Assembly: GCA_905215065.1 (NCBI GenBank)
Contig: CAJMOF010000006.1
Location: 62,001 to 126,000 of the forward strand
Direction of reading: 5' to 3'
From: an uncultured bacterium
GTDB lineage: Bacteria > Actinomycetota > Coriobacteriia > Coriobacteriales > Coriobacteriaceae
Length of the DNA stretch: 64,000 bases
In this document: positions 9,701 to 17,356 of the stretch, one piece after another
Numbering within the stretch: position 1 is the first letter of the stretch
Layout of the letters: every line of letters begins with the position of its first letter
Notes under the pieces: model-generated
Seen by the model: only the letters and a program-made list of their open reading frames with translations
What the model was told of the DNA's origin: nothing
Databases searched by the model: none
Made by a program: the position numbers and the translations under genes

Positions 9701-12221
9701 CGGTATAGGTATGCGGAACGGTCAGGTCCACGTTGCCGGGAAGCTTGTAGCTCGGATCGCGGCTCACGCGAACATCAACCGGGGATCCATCGGCAGCCTG
9801 CTTGTTTTCATACCAACCCAGGAAACGATAGCCGTCGGGCAGCTGGCCCTCCTCGGATATAGCTTTACCGGATACGTCGAGCACCTGTACGGTATACGCG
9901 CTTGTGCCATCTTCTGCAGTCTCAACCTTAACGTCAGTTTTGCCCACACCGTCGCGCCGAGTCTGATCGTCGGTTGCATCCTGCTCATTGCCCTCAAACA
10001 CCGTCATGATGTTCGACACATAGTCGGTGTACACCGGATAAAAATCGGTAGGGCCAAGCACAGTGATCTCGGTGCCGGCAGGATAGAACGCACCGGCGTT
10101 TTTTAACTCGGCAAGCTCAGGCGAGGTGATGGCCGCGTAACCGCCATGCATCCCGGCCTCGCCACTCGGCTGCGTCGTCCAACCGATAAAGGTGGCGCTG
10201 GGAGACAGAGCGCCGCGGTCCGCAGGGGCAGCCGGCGTCAGGCTAACACCATAGCGGTACCAATCCGCCGACCTGTCGTGCGCAGCACCGCTCTGCCAAT
10301 CGAGCGTTTTGCCCTTGACGTTATAGAACAGCACTTGCGCCTCGTACGAAGCGATGAACAGGTCGTTGCCCTTAAAACCGTCGGCCCCGTTCGCATTATC
10401 GGCGGTATAGGTCGACGTTTTCTCGTGCGTCTCGTTCTTCTGGACCTGCTTGCCGGCAGCCACAGCATCGGCATCGGTCTTGCCGTCAAACCAGCTGTTG
10501 TCTTGTCCAATTCGATTCACACGCACATCGGGCTCACGGAACCAGCCCATGAAGCGATAACCGCCGTTGGCATCGGTCAAGCCCTTGGGCTTTGCGGAGG
10601 TATCCTGCCTAAACGTCACCGATGTATCGCCCTGGGCCAAGCCCTGAGCCGTTCCCGCCAGCACGGCGCTCACGGCAAAGGCATACGGGTCCGAGGTCGC
10701 CTGATCAATACCAAGTTTGGTTGCCTCGATGGTCGCGGTACCCGCACCGGGAAAATCGATCGTCGCCTTAACGCTCTGGCCATGCACGGGAATCTTCAGC
10801 TTGTAATCCATCGCCCACTCATTGGTGTGCTGGCCACCCAGGGCATCGTCGTTGTCGGTCGAGCGCATGGTGCCGGCACAAAAATCGTAGTCGTGCTCCT
10901 CCCACAGCTCACGCGTGGTGTAGCGCTCGTCGTCCCATGGACCATAGCTGTCGCCCTTGGTGGTACCGTCGCCGCCAAAAGAGGGGATCTTTTTCTTAGC
11001 CGCGGTACCCTGGCTGCTGCCTTTTAGGCTCACGCTCGGCTTAAAGTAGCACTCGGTGACCGTGGCATCATCCTTGTTGGCACGCGCGGCAATACCGCCC
11101 AGGTTCACATCGTTTTGAATGATGGGGATCACGGCGATGGGATTGTACTGACGCGAGCTCAAGTCACCCGCAAAATGGCTTCGAACGAGCTCGTTGCCCT
11201 TTTCGGTTAGAATACGACCCGCCAAGCCACCCGTCCACGCACGCGTCACGGCGACGACGCCCACATATGACGCGGCATAGCTGTAGCACTGCGCCGTCGA
11301 GAAGCAGTCGATAATCTTGGCCTCGCCCGCCATGCAGCCCACAAAACCCGAGGCGTACACGTTGTTGCCGCCCAGGGCGCCAATGGCCACGTCGTACTTA
11401 TTGGTGACGTCGGTCATGCCCTTCTCGGCAATCGAGCCGTCGTCCTTACGCGTCGGCGTCACGCGACAGTACTCGATAGTCGAGTTCTTAACGTAGCCGG
11501 CAAACGCCGCCATATACAGACCCTCACCGCCGAGCGCCTGCACGCCCGAGGTCGTATTGTTGACGGCACGGCCGCCACGGACCTCGCAGTTGTAGAGGGT
11601 GCAGCCGTCGAGCTCGCCGGCGATGAGACCGCCCTCAAAGCCTGCGTTGGTAATGAGGTTGAGAGCATTGTTGGCGCAGGTCACGTGCAGCGTGCTCTCC
11701 ATGACCATAACGTTTTCGAAGCGCGTTTTGACGGCCTTGCCCACGATAATGCCACCGCGGAAGTCCGCCCACACGTTGGCGTCCTTGACCAGGAAGTTTT
11801 TGATGGTGGCACCGTTGGTCTCGGCAAAAAATCCCGTATCGCGCTCGGGGTCAAAAGCGTCTTTATCGTAGCTCAGGCCCTCAACGGTGTGGTTTTGACC
11901 ATCGAACACGCCCTTAAACGGATGCTCCTTGTTGCCAAACGACAGATGCTTAACGGTGTGCGAGACAATGGTCTTCATGTCGTCATCATTAAGCACGATA
12001 TCGTTATCGAGATAAACGCGCCAGCCGGACGTATCGCGCTCACGCGAAAGCGCCACGTACACCAAAAAGTCGTTCGCGTTTTTGATGTGGTATTCGTTTG
12101 TGTTCTCGGGCACGTCCTCGGCATGCACCACCGTTGGCAGCGCCATAACGCAGCAAAGGGCAATCGCCGCGACGGCAACTAGCCTGCTAAGCACGCCCCG
12201 GTTCATGTTCTTGATCTTCAT
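6753..12221 (-). CDS. Giant InlB-repeat adhesin of the fibre operon (1822 aa)
   Basis: Very large secreted protein. Residues 1-34 form a signal peptide ending near VVHAED. Residues of about 40-450 look like a right-handed beta-helix with GLUG-like turns (GGLIAGELDG, ASGFVGCMAG, NLGGIAARA). From about 520 to 1600 there are repeated InlB B-repeat/Listeria-Bacteroides-type modules, recognised by their x-F-x-G-W signature (YRFMGWF, ATFIGWT, YRFLGWY, YKFLGWI, VFVGWT, YDFVGWS). The last about 130 residues (KTFRFKVSRAG, YTVEEDSAW, FTCTNTR) look like a SpaA/Cna-B-type domain. The protein ends in KKED with no LPXTG or membrane anchor, so it must be held non-covalently or by a partner. Neighbours on both sides are TasA-like genes with 1-3 bp gaps. 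A fibre-borne adhesin is the best inference. Confidence 0.87.
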   Translation of the reverse strand: MKIKNMNRGVLSRLVAVAAIALCCVMALPTVVHAEDVPENTNEYHIKNANDFLVYVALSRERDTSGWRVYLDNDIVLNDDDMKTIVSHTVKHLSFGNKEHPFKGVFDGQNHTVEGLSYDKDAFDPERDTGFFAETNGATIKNFLVKDANVWADFRGGIIVGKAVKTRFENVMVMESTLHVTCANNALNLITNAGFEGGLIAGELDGCTLYNCEVRGGRAVNNTTSGVQALGGEGLYMAAFAGYVKNSTIEYCRVTPTRKDDGSIAEKGMTDVTNKYDVAIGALGGNNVYASGFVGCMAGEAKIIDCFSTAQCYSYAASYVGVVAVTRAWTGGLAGRILTEKGNELVRSHFAGDLSSRQYNPIAVIPIIQNDVNLGGIAARANKDDATVTECYFKPSVSLKGSSQGTAAKKKIPSFGGDGTTKGDSYGPWDDERYTTRELWEEHDYDFCAGTMRSTDNDDALGGQHTNEWAMDYKLKIPVHGQSVKATIDFPGAGTATIEATKLGIDQATSDPYAFAVSAVLAGTAQGLAQGDTSVTFRQDTSAKPKGLTDANGGYRFMGWFREPDVRVNRIGQDNSWFDGKTDADAVAAGKQVQKNETHEKTSTYTADNANGADGFKGNDLFIASYEAQVLFYNVKGKTLDWQSGAAHDRSADWYRYGVSLTPAAPADRGALSPSATFIGWTTQPSGEAGMHGGYAAITSPELAELKNAGAFYPAGTEITVLGPTDFYPVYTDYVSNIMTVFEGNEQDATDDQTRRDGVGKTDVKVETAEDGTSAYTVQVLDVSGKAISEEGQLPDGYRFLGWYENKQAADGSPVDVRVSRDPSYKLPGNVDLTVPHTYTARFEYRVDYYVKSMTNDAYKDSRLLCSVWNGYQTSFNEQVGWSYVRENIVHWGPEHVDHGLKENYKDECNEGRFGADTLIVAPLKAYSHTVKNDTGADTRKNVIADTDFPGSGTLDDEWVAGALKFYFRPASERYHLNFWTLERQGGYWTCVGNPVQSEIGIDSEYYMRAMVTTSVSFYGKDDASVKSVTRRYEAPLLLGSDSTYTYKYPFIHTEQTVDDTPEHGKEGDVNPNLTLEASPTDDEMAVSGYKFLGWISTAEVQKDSAVWNYIYDVAGDPYVTSDPDKAEPYLATDESKVTQWQDAYPVYAKYDVSYTTNLHRAGFEGTDKVNVPSYNIAPVINADTNPATATVTPDVTTPVYKAGGELYKLQKVEIELPNGEIKTLPYDVEHGTCSYPVEPGGAYTFVAYYSPLAVVYHLNATDVDGKVAQQDDMLGNLNGGIPKPTYDVSTIDADTGKFNVFVGWTEAEPAPGKGYVAWSEGIRMVSASTVVKAPMELYPVYRPSLVTVQSNIDSKLANPDLVRSLGRTDSGDQISLEVKAAEEVEGTDGTKYDFVGWSRDYVNDGQYTLMTDDEKYPLEGSEPFESVTYTAVYKKTPLKVRYHDTEGNVIYTATVDPNDTSVLRGQDGNAGFVQTVKVPKMDENGNPVYDDKGEPVMEPKEVAYDPEAYSAIVAFLGERADSSLKELFLEWQWVNGDKAVAWSDFKGKPVTANMDLYPVTYKVVANDTSDDASPKNVTGQLKWLLDPNAANTIDDKSDKAPFKACFAKPFMGTQLTVHVDRVGYGLPGQTPAPVNGKYVSLYSSGSGEGSFELTNRLDYKLTGDGTQSDGNAVFDFAATHTLKIVKQTQDSWAKGKTFRFKVSRAGMDGNALEERTVEVTVSSDAQLKDGSAWYSGAIELAVPAGIYTVEEDSAWAWRYSNQIGVPGKQPGDKAQATISAASSANDATFTCTNTRVNDKWIDGSNRAHNVWSNGNVAKKED

Positions 12222-12224
12222 AGG

Positions 12225-12872
12225 CTAGTTCGCCTCCGGCCAGCCCGCGACGTCAAGCACGTCGAGGACGGTATCGCTTGCCTGCTGGTTTTTGGCCTGC
12301 ACGGCCTGAACATCGATATCGAGCCTGAATGAGCCGCCGCGCGCGGCATCGTGGTAGTCGCCCACAAAGCGCAGCGAGTCCATGAGGCTTTCCGTCATGG
12401 CGCCGGGGTCGAGCGTGCCGCCACGCCCGGCCAATCCGCGGTAGTAGTACCACCCATCGCCGCCATCGATCCACGGGGACCCCTCGCCCGCGTTCACATG
12501 AAACGCAACGCTGCCCGAGGCATCCGCGCTCGAACCGTCGGGCGCCACCGACGTCATGCGCAGACGCGCGCGAACGTACTCAGGCTGCGTTCCAGCGTTC
12601 TCCACGCGCACAATGCGGCTGATATCAGAGCCACTGGCCTTGGTGTCGGGATAGTCCCCGTGCTCGTTGGGCTCAAACGGAATCTCCTCGCCCTGTTCGT
12701 TGAGGGTGTATTCGCAGACTCGTACCTTCACGCTGCCAAACGATAGAACGTTGTTCACCGGAACCATATCAACGGTAAAAGCCAGCGTGCCGCACAGGCA
12801 CGCCAGGGCCAACAGCGCCATCGCGGCAAGCGCCAAGGTGCGTTTCTGATTGTCGGAAAGATTATTGAGCAT
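12225..12872 (-). CDS. SipW-dependent TasA/camelysin-like protein (second subunit)
   Basis: 215-residue exported protein. Its N terminus has a hydrophobic segment followed by CGTLAFTVD and NNVLSFGSV, the pattern found around the cleavage site of SipW substrates. The rest is a beta-rich fold with the VENAGTQPEYVRARLRM segment, equivalent to the N-T-G-T-x-P-A-Y-I-R segment of the 193-residue paralogue. No anchor is seen. It is separated from the upstream fibre gene by an 87-bp gap holding an intrinsic terminator and from the adhesin gene by 3 bp. Its level should therefore follow read-through. It is probably an accessory fibre subunit; the role is inferred from family and operon. Confidence 0.82.
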   Translation of the reverse strand: MLNNLSDNQKRTLALAAMALLALACLCGTLAFTVDMVPVNNVLSFGSVKVRVCEYTLNEQGEEIPFEPNEHGDYPDTKASGSDISRIVRVENAGTQPEYVRARLRMTSVAPDGSSADASGSVAFHVNAGEGSPWIDGGDGWYYYRGLAGRGGTLDPGAMTESLMDSLRFVGDYHDAARGGSFRLDIDVQAVQAKNQQASDTVLDVLDVAGWPEAN

Positions 12873-12891
12873 TACGTTCGCCAGTCGTCGA

Positions 12892-12951
12892 TAAAAAGGG
12901 GGACCGAGATCCCAGCCCGAATATAGGGGTGGGGGCGGGCCGGGATCTCAG
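12892..12951 (-). terminator. Intra-operon intrinsic terminator
   Basis: Stem of CTGAGATCCCGGCCCG with CGGGCTGGGATCTCGG followed by CCCCCTTTTTAT on the minus strand. It lies between the first TasA-like gene and the rest of the operon, so it should lower expression of the distal genes relative to the 254-residue protein. Confidence 0.8.
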
Positions 12952-12959
12952 TGGGGGGA

Positions 12960-13724
12960 TTAAGCCTGAGCCTGAGTCTTAGCCCATTCCTTGGCCTGCT
13001 TAAGGGCATTCTGCGCGTCAGCATTTTCACCCTGCTCGGTGCCATTCTGGCCCGCGCCAAAGATGTAGGCAAAGACCGTCATCGTGGGAGCCTGTTTCGG
13101 GTCAGTAGTAGTCTCGACAACATCGGTGTTGTTCATGGCAGAGGGAATCGTCACGGCAGTGAAAAGCTCATCGGTATAAACGTCCTGCTCTGCTTTGTTG
13201 GCTTCGAGCTTTGCAGGCAGGTTCTCTGCGGCAGAGTTCTTGGAGTACATAAACAGACCGCTCACGTACTGGTTGCCAGAGTTGTCAGATTGGTTGGTCT
13301 TGACTTGACCCTCAACGGGCTTCCAATTCGTATTTTTGAGCGTAAAGTACGGGGTCTTTTCAAGGCTGGTGCCAGGCTTGACGATGGCATTCTTTACGTA
13401 AATGAATACGTATGCATCATCAGAGCCAGCCTTGATGCCGACATTGGGGTTCTTGGCCACAGTGGCGCCAGGAACCATCTTGGAGTTGGCAACCCACTGG
13501 GTCTCGAACAGGTAGGCCTTTTCAGTGTTCGGATTATCGGGGTCCGGTTTCTCGGGATCGGTCGGATCAGGCTTGTTTTCCGGGTGGCCAAAGCTACCCA
13601 CCGTGAACACGTTGTCAATGTGCTCCTGCGCCGTCAGCCATGCATAGGTACCCACACCGGCGGCCATCACCAACAGCAGCAGGGCGGCAATGATGCCGTA
13701 GCGCTTTTTCTTCTTGTTTTCCAT
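12960..13724 (-). CDS. TasA/camelysin-like major fibre subunit (candidate)
   Basis: 254-residue exported protein. It starts MENKKKKRYG and continues with a hydrophobic stretch, then GTYAWLTAQEHIDNVFTVG, the classic SipW-substrate pattern (G-T-x-A-x-x-T, then N-x-F-x-x-G). A proline-rich spacer follows (PENKPDPTDPEKPDPDNPN), then a beta-rich domain with DDAYVFIYVKNAIV. The frame is open further upstream, but those codons overlap the signal peptidase gene. The ATG at 13724 with GGAAG about 8 nt before it is the real start. It is first after the peptidase gene and is followed by a terminator, as expected for the abundant subunit. The camelysin protease activity reported for some homologues cannot be judged. 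Confidence 0.87.
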   Translation of the reverse strand: MENKKKKRYGIIAALLLLVMAAGVGTYAWLTAQEHIDNVFTVGSFGHPENKPDPTDPEKPDPDNPNTEKAYLFETQWVANSKMVPGATVAKNPNVGIKAGSDDAYVFIYVKNAIVKPGTSLEKTPYFTLKNTNWKPVEGQVKTNQSDNSGNQYVSGLFMYSKNSAAENLPAKLEANKAEQDVYTDELFTAVTIPSAMNNTDVVETTTDPKQAPTMTVFAYIFGAGQNGTEQGENADAQNALKQAKEWAKTQAQA

Positions 13725-13795
13725 CGTTCTCTTCCTTTCGAAAATCGACTTCCCCGGCAACGGCCCTTGCCGTTGCCGACACCTCTCCCCTGCCG

Positions 13796-14353
13796 CTATG
13801 AACGCCGCTCCCTCGCATGCGCGCGGGCATGCTTGCCCGCAGGCTCGTCGGGAACCACCCGATCGAGCACTATCGACGCCGCGACCAGCAGCGCCAGAAC
13901 GGCCACCACAACAAGCAAACCGGGCATCGTCGTGCAATATGCGTTAACGAAGCCCAGGTAAGGGACACAAAAAGAGACAGTGCCGATCACGCGTGAAAAA
14001 GGCGTCTGCTCGGCATCGTGCATGATGGTTCCATCTGCATTTTTGTTTGCGATTCCCTGCGTGCCGATCGTCTGCGCGGCAGGGTCGATCTCGTACACCT
14101 GGTGCGTCACCACGGCGCCGTCCGATCGGTAAAAGGTTGCATTGTCGCCCACGGTAATATCCGTTGGCTCAACCTGGCGGACAAACACCATGGAGCCAAC
14201 GGGAAGATCGGGTTCCATAGAGCCCGAAAGCACAGCAAAGGGCATGTATCCAAATGCGCGAGGCACAAAAGAAACAACGGCAAGGGCTATGACAAGCGCG
14301 AACGCCAAGCTACTCAAAAGTGCAATAAATCGTTTGAGTCTACGCGCAGCCAA
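13796..14353 (-). CDS. sipW: SipW-type signal peptidase I
   Basis: Membrane signal peptidase of the ER-like SipW class, which processes TasA-type precursors. The 185 residues comprise an N-terminal membrane span (9-30), the catalytic motif SGSMEP with nucleophile Ser 45, and VVTHQV in which His 84 takes the place of the general-base Lys of ordinary bacterial enzymes. A second hydrophobic span lies near residues 145-165, and the tail is basic. The only in-frame start is TTG at 14353, after an in-frame TGA, with AGGGGG about 13 nt upstream. It is the first gene of the operon; the next gene encodes a SipW-type substrate 71 bp downstream. The His-for-Lys change is diagnostic, so the assignment is strong. 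Confidence 0.92.
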   Translation of the reverse strand: MAARRLKRFIALLSSLAFALVIALAVVSFVPRAFGYMPFAVLSGSMEPDLPVGSMVFVRQVEPTDITVGDNATFYRSDGAVVTHQVYEIDPAAQTIGTQGIANKNADGTIMHDAEQTPFSRVIGTVSFCVPYLGFVNAYCTTMPGLLVVVAVLALLVAASIVLDRVVPDEPAGKHARAHARERRS

Positions 14354-14479
14354 AGTGATAATTCATCCCCCTTGAGGACCTATTCGACCCATCCAAAGGT
14401 CAGCAAGTTTCAACAGGAACCGCAAGGCGCTTGAAAAGTGAGTCCGAAATAAGCCAATTTGGAATCTTTTCGTAATAAA

Positions 14480-14508
14480 AACATAGCGATGTGCTACACA
14501 TTTTTCAA
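14480..14508 (-). promoter_or_regulatory. Predicted promoter of the SipW fibre operon
   Basis: On the minus strand TTGAAA (14503-14508) and TATGTT (14480-14485) are separated by exactly 17 bp in an AT-rich spacer. The predicted leader is about 120 nt. The next AT-rich 150 bp upstream holds no gene. Confidence 0.6.
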
Positions 14509-14651
14509 TGTTTTGTCGCTAAATGCTACCTATTTTGGCGTAAGTGGTCATTTATCACCAAATTAGTCTGTTTTATCCAATATCTGTGACTAACCCCCTA
14601 CGCAACTTCCCCATAGAGGGATCATTTTTTTGCGAAACTAAAATAATGGTA

Positions 14652-14661
14652 CCCCCCCCCC
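14652..14661. repeat. C10 homopolymer upstream of the fibre operon
   Basis: Run of ten C (G on the transcribed strand) about 145 bp upstream of the predicted operon promoter, in an otherwise AT-rich spacer. Long G/C runs are prone to slipped-strand length change. Confidence 0.7.
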
Positions 14662-14759
14662 ACATTAAAACAAACTGCTGGAAGCGCCATTTATTTCCGA
14701 CCCCTTTTACTAGAGTTTTATGACAACCTCATGTAGTTCGCAGCCCATAACCCTCTGAA

Positions 14760-15086
14760 AACCGTGTCCCAGAATTCCCGTCCGGAGTGGGATGCGGCTT
14801 CCGCTTGTCGCCCCGTTGGGAAGCCGTATCCCGCTTCGATCACAAATTCCGGGTCGCACTTTCCGCCAAGACCCTCAACCGGAAACTACATCCCATTTCT
14901 CGACCGAATGCTGGGATGTAGTTTCCACAGAGCCCTTCACCGGGAAACCGCATCCCATTCCAAAGGCAAATTCCGGGACGCAGCTTCCGCAACTCCATCC
15001 ATCCGGAAATCCCATCCCACTCCGCACACATCCGGGCATAGAGCAATCAGCTTATTAGGCCTTCCATCAATAAAGGGGCGCCCTCG
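14760..15086. repeat. Hairpin array 2, about 62 bp period
   Basis: Second copy of the 5010-5313 array, with units starting at 14789, 14851, 14913, 14975 and 15034. Several arm differences from array 1 are compensated (GCTTCC with GGAAGC here, GTTTCC with GGAAAC in array 1). It ends in the same 36-nt tail. Right arms can pair with the left arm of either neighbour, for example GGAAACTACATCCCA with TGGGATGTAGTTTCC. Confidence 0.8.
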
Positions 15087-15091
15087 TGTCA

Positions 15092-15122
15092 CGAAAAAAG
15101 CCTCGAGAACTTCGAGGCTTTC
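15092..15122 (-). terminator. Terminator of the flavodoxin gene
   Basis: Stem AAGCCTCGAAG/TTCTCGAGGCTT followed by a run of T on the minus strand, 40 nt past the stop codon. Confidence 0.85.
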
Positions 15123-15163
15123 ACATTTGTATTGTTTTGCACGAAGGACCGCGAACGGCGAAG

Positions 15164-15715
15164 CTACTCTCCCAGCACGGCCTTCTTGGCGGCTGCAGCC
15201 ATGTTGTCCAGGTCTTCCTTGGTGGGATGGTCCTTCGCGGCAACCCAGTTGTCGAGCAGCATCTTAAATCGGGCGTTTTCGGGATCTTGCTCGAGCATGG
15301 CCTCGTAGCGCTGCTTGACCGCGGGGCCCATCTTGCCCTGGCACATCGCCCAGCCCGCAAGCTCGGCATCCCCAGCCAAATTGGAAGTTACGCGGTCGAT
15401 AATCTGCTGGTAATAGCTCTGGTCGGCCCCAAAGCCGCAGGTGCCAAACAGAAAGACGCGCTTGCCGTGCAAGGCGGAGAGAAACGCCGCGACCGAAGGC
15501 GTGCACGCGCCCTTGTCGCACCAAAAACCGACGAGCACTGTGTCGGCCGTGCAGGCGCCCTGCGCCTCGAGCGCAACCTGATCTGCATCCGCATCGTCGC
15601 TCAACGCCGCGGCATGGACAAACTCAACACCCGCAGCCTGCAGAGCGCGCTTGATCGCGCCCGAAACCATCCTGGTATTACCGCTCTTGCTGTTAACCAC
15701 CAAAGAGCACGTCAT
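15164..15715 (-). CDS. Flavodoxin family protein
   Basis: FMN-binding electron carrier of flavodoxin fold, 183 residues from the ATG at 15715 (a GTG lies two codons upstream; GAGG sits 9 nt before the ATG). The phosphate-binding loop NSKSGNTRMV comes directly after the first strand. VLVGFWCDKGACTPSV and LFGTCGFGADQSYY provide the other two flavin-contacting loops. The last 40 residues are helical. The protein resembles the short flavodoxins often annotated BilS-like in gut bacteria, but no bilirubin reductase gene is adjacent, so that name is not applied. It is a single-gene transcript with its own terminator. Confidence 0.83.
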   Translation of the reverse strand: MTCSLVVNSKSGNTRMVSGAIKRALQAAGVEFVHAAALSDDADADQVALEAQGACTADTVLVGFWCDKGACTPSVAAFLSALHGKRVFLFGTCGFGADQSYYQQIIDRVTSNLAGDAELAGWAMCQGKMGPAVKQRYEAMLEQDPENARFKMLLDNWVAAKDHPTKEDLDNMAAAAKKAVLGE

Positions 15716-15887
15716 AGTCACGTTGCCTCGTTTCCCCCAAAACTAAAGCCACTAATGCAATTTATTAGATGAATATCTTAGTACTAACGTGACAGATGTA
15801 AACCACCGTCTGTCGATTGGCGACGCAGACGACATCTTTGGACAGATTTCGAACAGTATGTACTTCGGATTGAAACCGCCACAGAAC

Positions 15888-16009
15888 GTTTCACGAATGG
15901 CCGAAAAACTGTTTCACAAAACGCCGTCAAATTGTTTCACATAATATCGTCAATTTGTTTCACGGAATACCATCAAATTGTGTCATGGTTTTTCATCAAA
16001 ATGTTTTAC
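15888..16009 (+). promoter_or_regulatory. Six 23-bp direct repeats (GTTTCAC iterons)
   Basis: GTTTCAC or a one- to two-base variant occurs at 15888, 15911, 15934, 15957, 15980 (GTGTCAT) and 16003 (GTTTTAC), exactly 23 bp apart. A second partly conserved word, TCAA followed by A/T, lies between. The last copy is 15 bp upstream of a TATAAA box (16025-16030), so the array sits over the promoter of the DUF4143 ATPase gene. A cooperative operator is the likely role. The 166 bp upstream to the flavodoxin gene shows nothing else. Confidence 0.75.
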
Positions 16010-16062
16010 GCGCTGGTAAGATGCTATAAAACAAAATGTTTCTTTGAATGGCGGGAAGTACG

Positions 16063-17328
16063 ATGACTAGGTATATGAGTAGATGTATCGATCGCTCAAT
16101 CGAACGCGATCTTGGCATTTTTGGTGCCGTGCTCATTCAGGGACCGAAGTGGTGCGGAAAGACGACTACGGCCCAGCGATTCGCTGAATCATCGTTGTCT
16201 CTCTCCGACCCTGCCGGAGACTTTGCCGCACTGCAGCTTGCCAGGATCGACCCAGCTCAAGCAATAGTCGGCGCAACGCCGAGACTCATCGATGAGTGGC
16301 AGGAAGAGCCAAAACTGTGGGACGCAATACGTTTCGAATGCGATCGTCGGACCGGTGAGCCAGGGCAGTTTTTGCTTACGGGGTCAGCAACACCAAACGA
16401 CGCCGACCAACCGATGCACAGCGGCATCGGGCGCATATCACGTTTGCGCATGGAAACAATGACTCTGGCCGAACTCGGGGTTTCCTCAGGGGCGGTCTCG
16501 CTCGAAACGCTGCTTAACGGATGCCCCATCAAAGCGGCACTTGGATCCATCAACGGCATCGCCGATATCGCCGATTTGCTATGCCGTGGTGGTTGGCCTC
16601 AGGCGGTTGGCAAGACGACTGCCGATGCAATGCGTATATCCGCTGCCTACATCGACGGTGTCTGCGAATCGGATGTTTCGAGGGTTGACGGCGTGAAGCG
16701 TGACCCAGAGAAAGTCAGGGCTCTTCTGTCTTCGCTTGCGCGCAACGAATCCACTCTTGCCGGCGAAAAGTCTCTTGAGAAAGACCTCGGCGGTGAGGTA
16801 TCGAGAAGTACGCTGCGGCGCTATACGGATGCCTTGCGCAGAATACACATCATCGATGATATCCCGGCTTGGCATCCGGCGCTCAGGTCTCCGGTAAAGC
16901 TGCGGCAAAGTGCAAAAAGGCACCTCGCCGACCCTTCGCTTGCCGTCGCACTGCTCGGAGCAAATCCGGAGTCATTGGCATCCGACCCGAAGACGCTGGG
17001 GCTGCTCTTCGAATCCCTCGTCCTGCACGACCTTAAGGTCTATGCAGCCGCAAATGACTCATCGGTGTCCCACTACCATGACGCCGACGATCTCGAGGTC
17101 GATGCCGTTATACACAGGCGCGATGGAACTTGGATTGCCGTGGAAATTAAACTCGGAAGTCCGCAGATCCCCGAGGCATCTGCAAACCTGCTTCGACTCG
17201 AGCGCAAACTTGTCGAGCGTGGCGAGAGACCACCCGCGGCCAAGCTCATCGTCATCGGGTTCGGCATGCCAGCCCATACAACGCCCGAGGGCATTATCGT
17301 TGCCCCCGTTGACACACTCGCGCCCTAG
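16063..17328 (+). CDS. AAA ATPase with DUF4143 domain
   Basis: About 421-residue protein of the AAA_14/DUF4143 family. The N-terminal ATPase part has a P-loop GPKWCGKTT (residues 27-35), a Walker B-like RLIDEWQ and LLTGSA sensor. The C-terminal DUF4143 part includes LLFESLVLHDLKVY and the nuclease-like VDAVIHRRDGTWIAVEIKLG, a D-(x)n-E-x-K arrangement. The family is abundant and mobile in gut bacteria and archaea, and its function is poorly known; a nuclease-type role is often suspected. The ATG at 16063 has GGGAAG 5-10 nt upstream; the earlier ATG at 16048 has no site. Preceded by six 23-bp repeats. It stands alone and points towards the ABC genes. Confidence 0.88.
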   Translation: MTRYMSRCIDRSIERDLGIFGAVLIQGPKWCGKTTTAQRFAESSLSLSDPAGDFAALQLARIDPAQAIVGATPRLIDEWQEEPKLWDAIRFECDRRTGEPGQFLLTGSATPNDADQPMHSGIGRISRLRMETMTLAELGVSSGAVSLETLLNGCPIKAALGSINGIADIADLLCRGGWPQAVGKTTADAMRISAAYIDGVCESDVSRVDGVKRDPEKVRALLSSLARNESTLAGEKSLEKDLGGEVSRSTLRRYTDALRRIHIIDDIPAWHPALRSPVKLRQSAKRHLADPSLAVALLGANPESLASDPKTLGLLFESLVLHDLKVYAAANDSSVSHYHDADDLEVDAVIHRRDGTWIAVEIKLGSPQIPEASANLLRLERKLVERGERPPAAKLIVIGFGMPAHTTPEGIIVAPVDTLAP

Positions 17329-17356
17329 CGCTGCGTTACATGCCCCACGGGCTTGC

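Noticed and set aside
5469..14353. Sortase-assembled pilus
   Set aside because: No sortase gene is present. Only the last protein has an LAATGD signal, and the subunits carry SipW-type signals without the pilin motif and LPXTG pair.
15164..15715. BilS of the bilirubin reductase operon
   Set aside because: The flavodoxin resembles that size class but no bilR or bilQ-like gene is adjacent, so only the family name is used.
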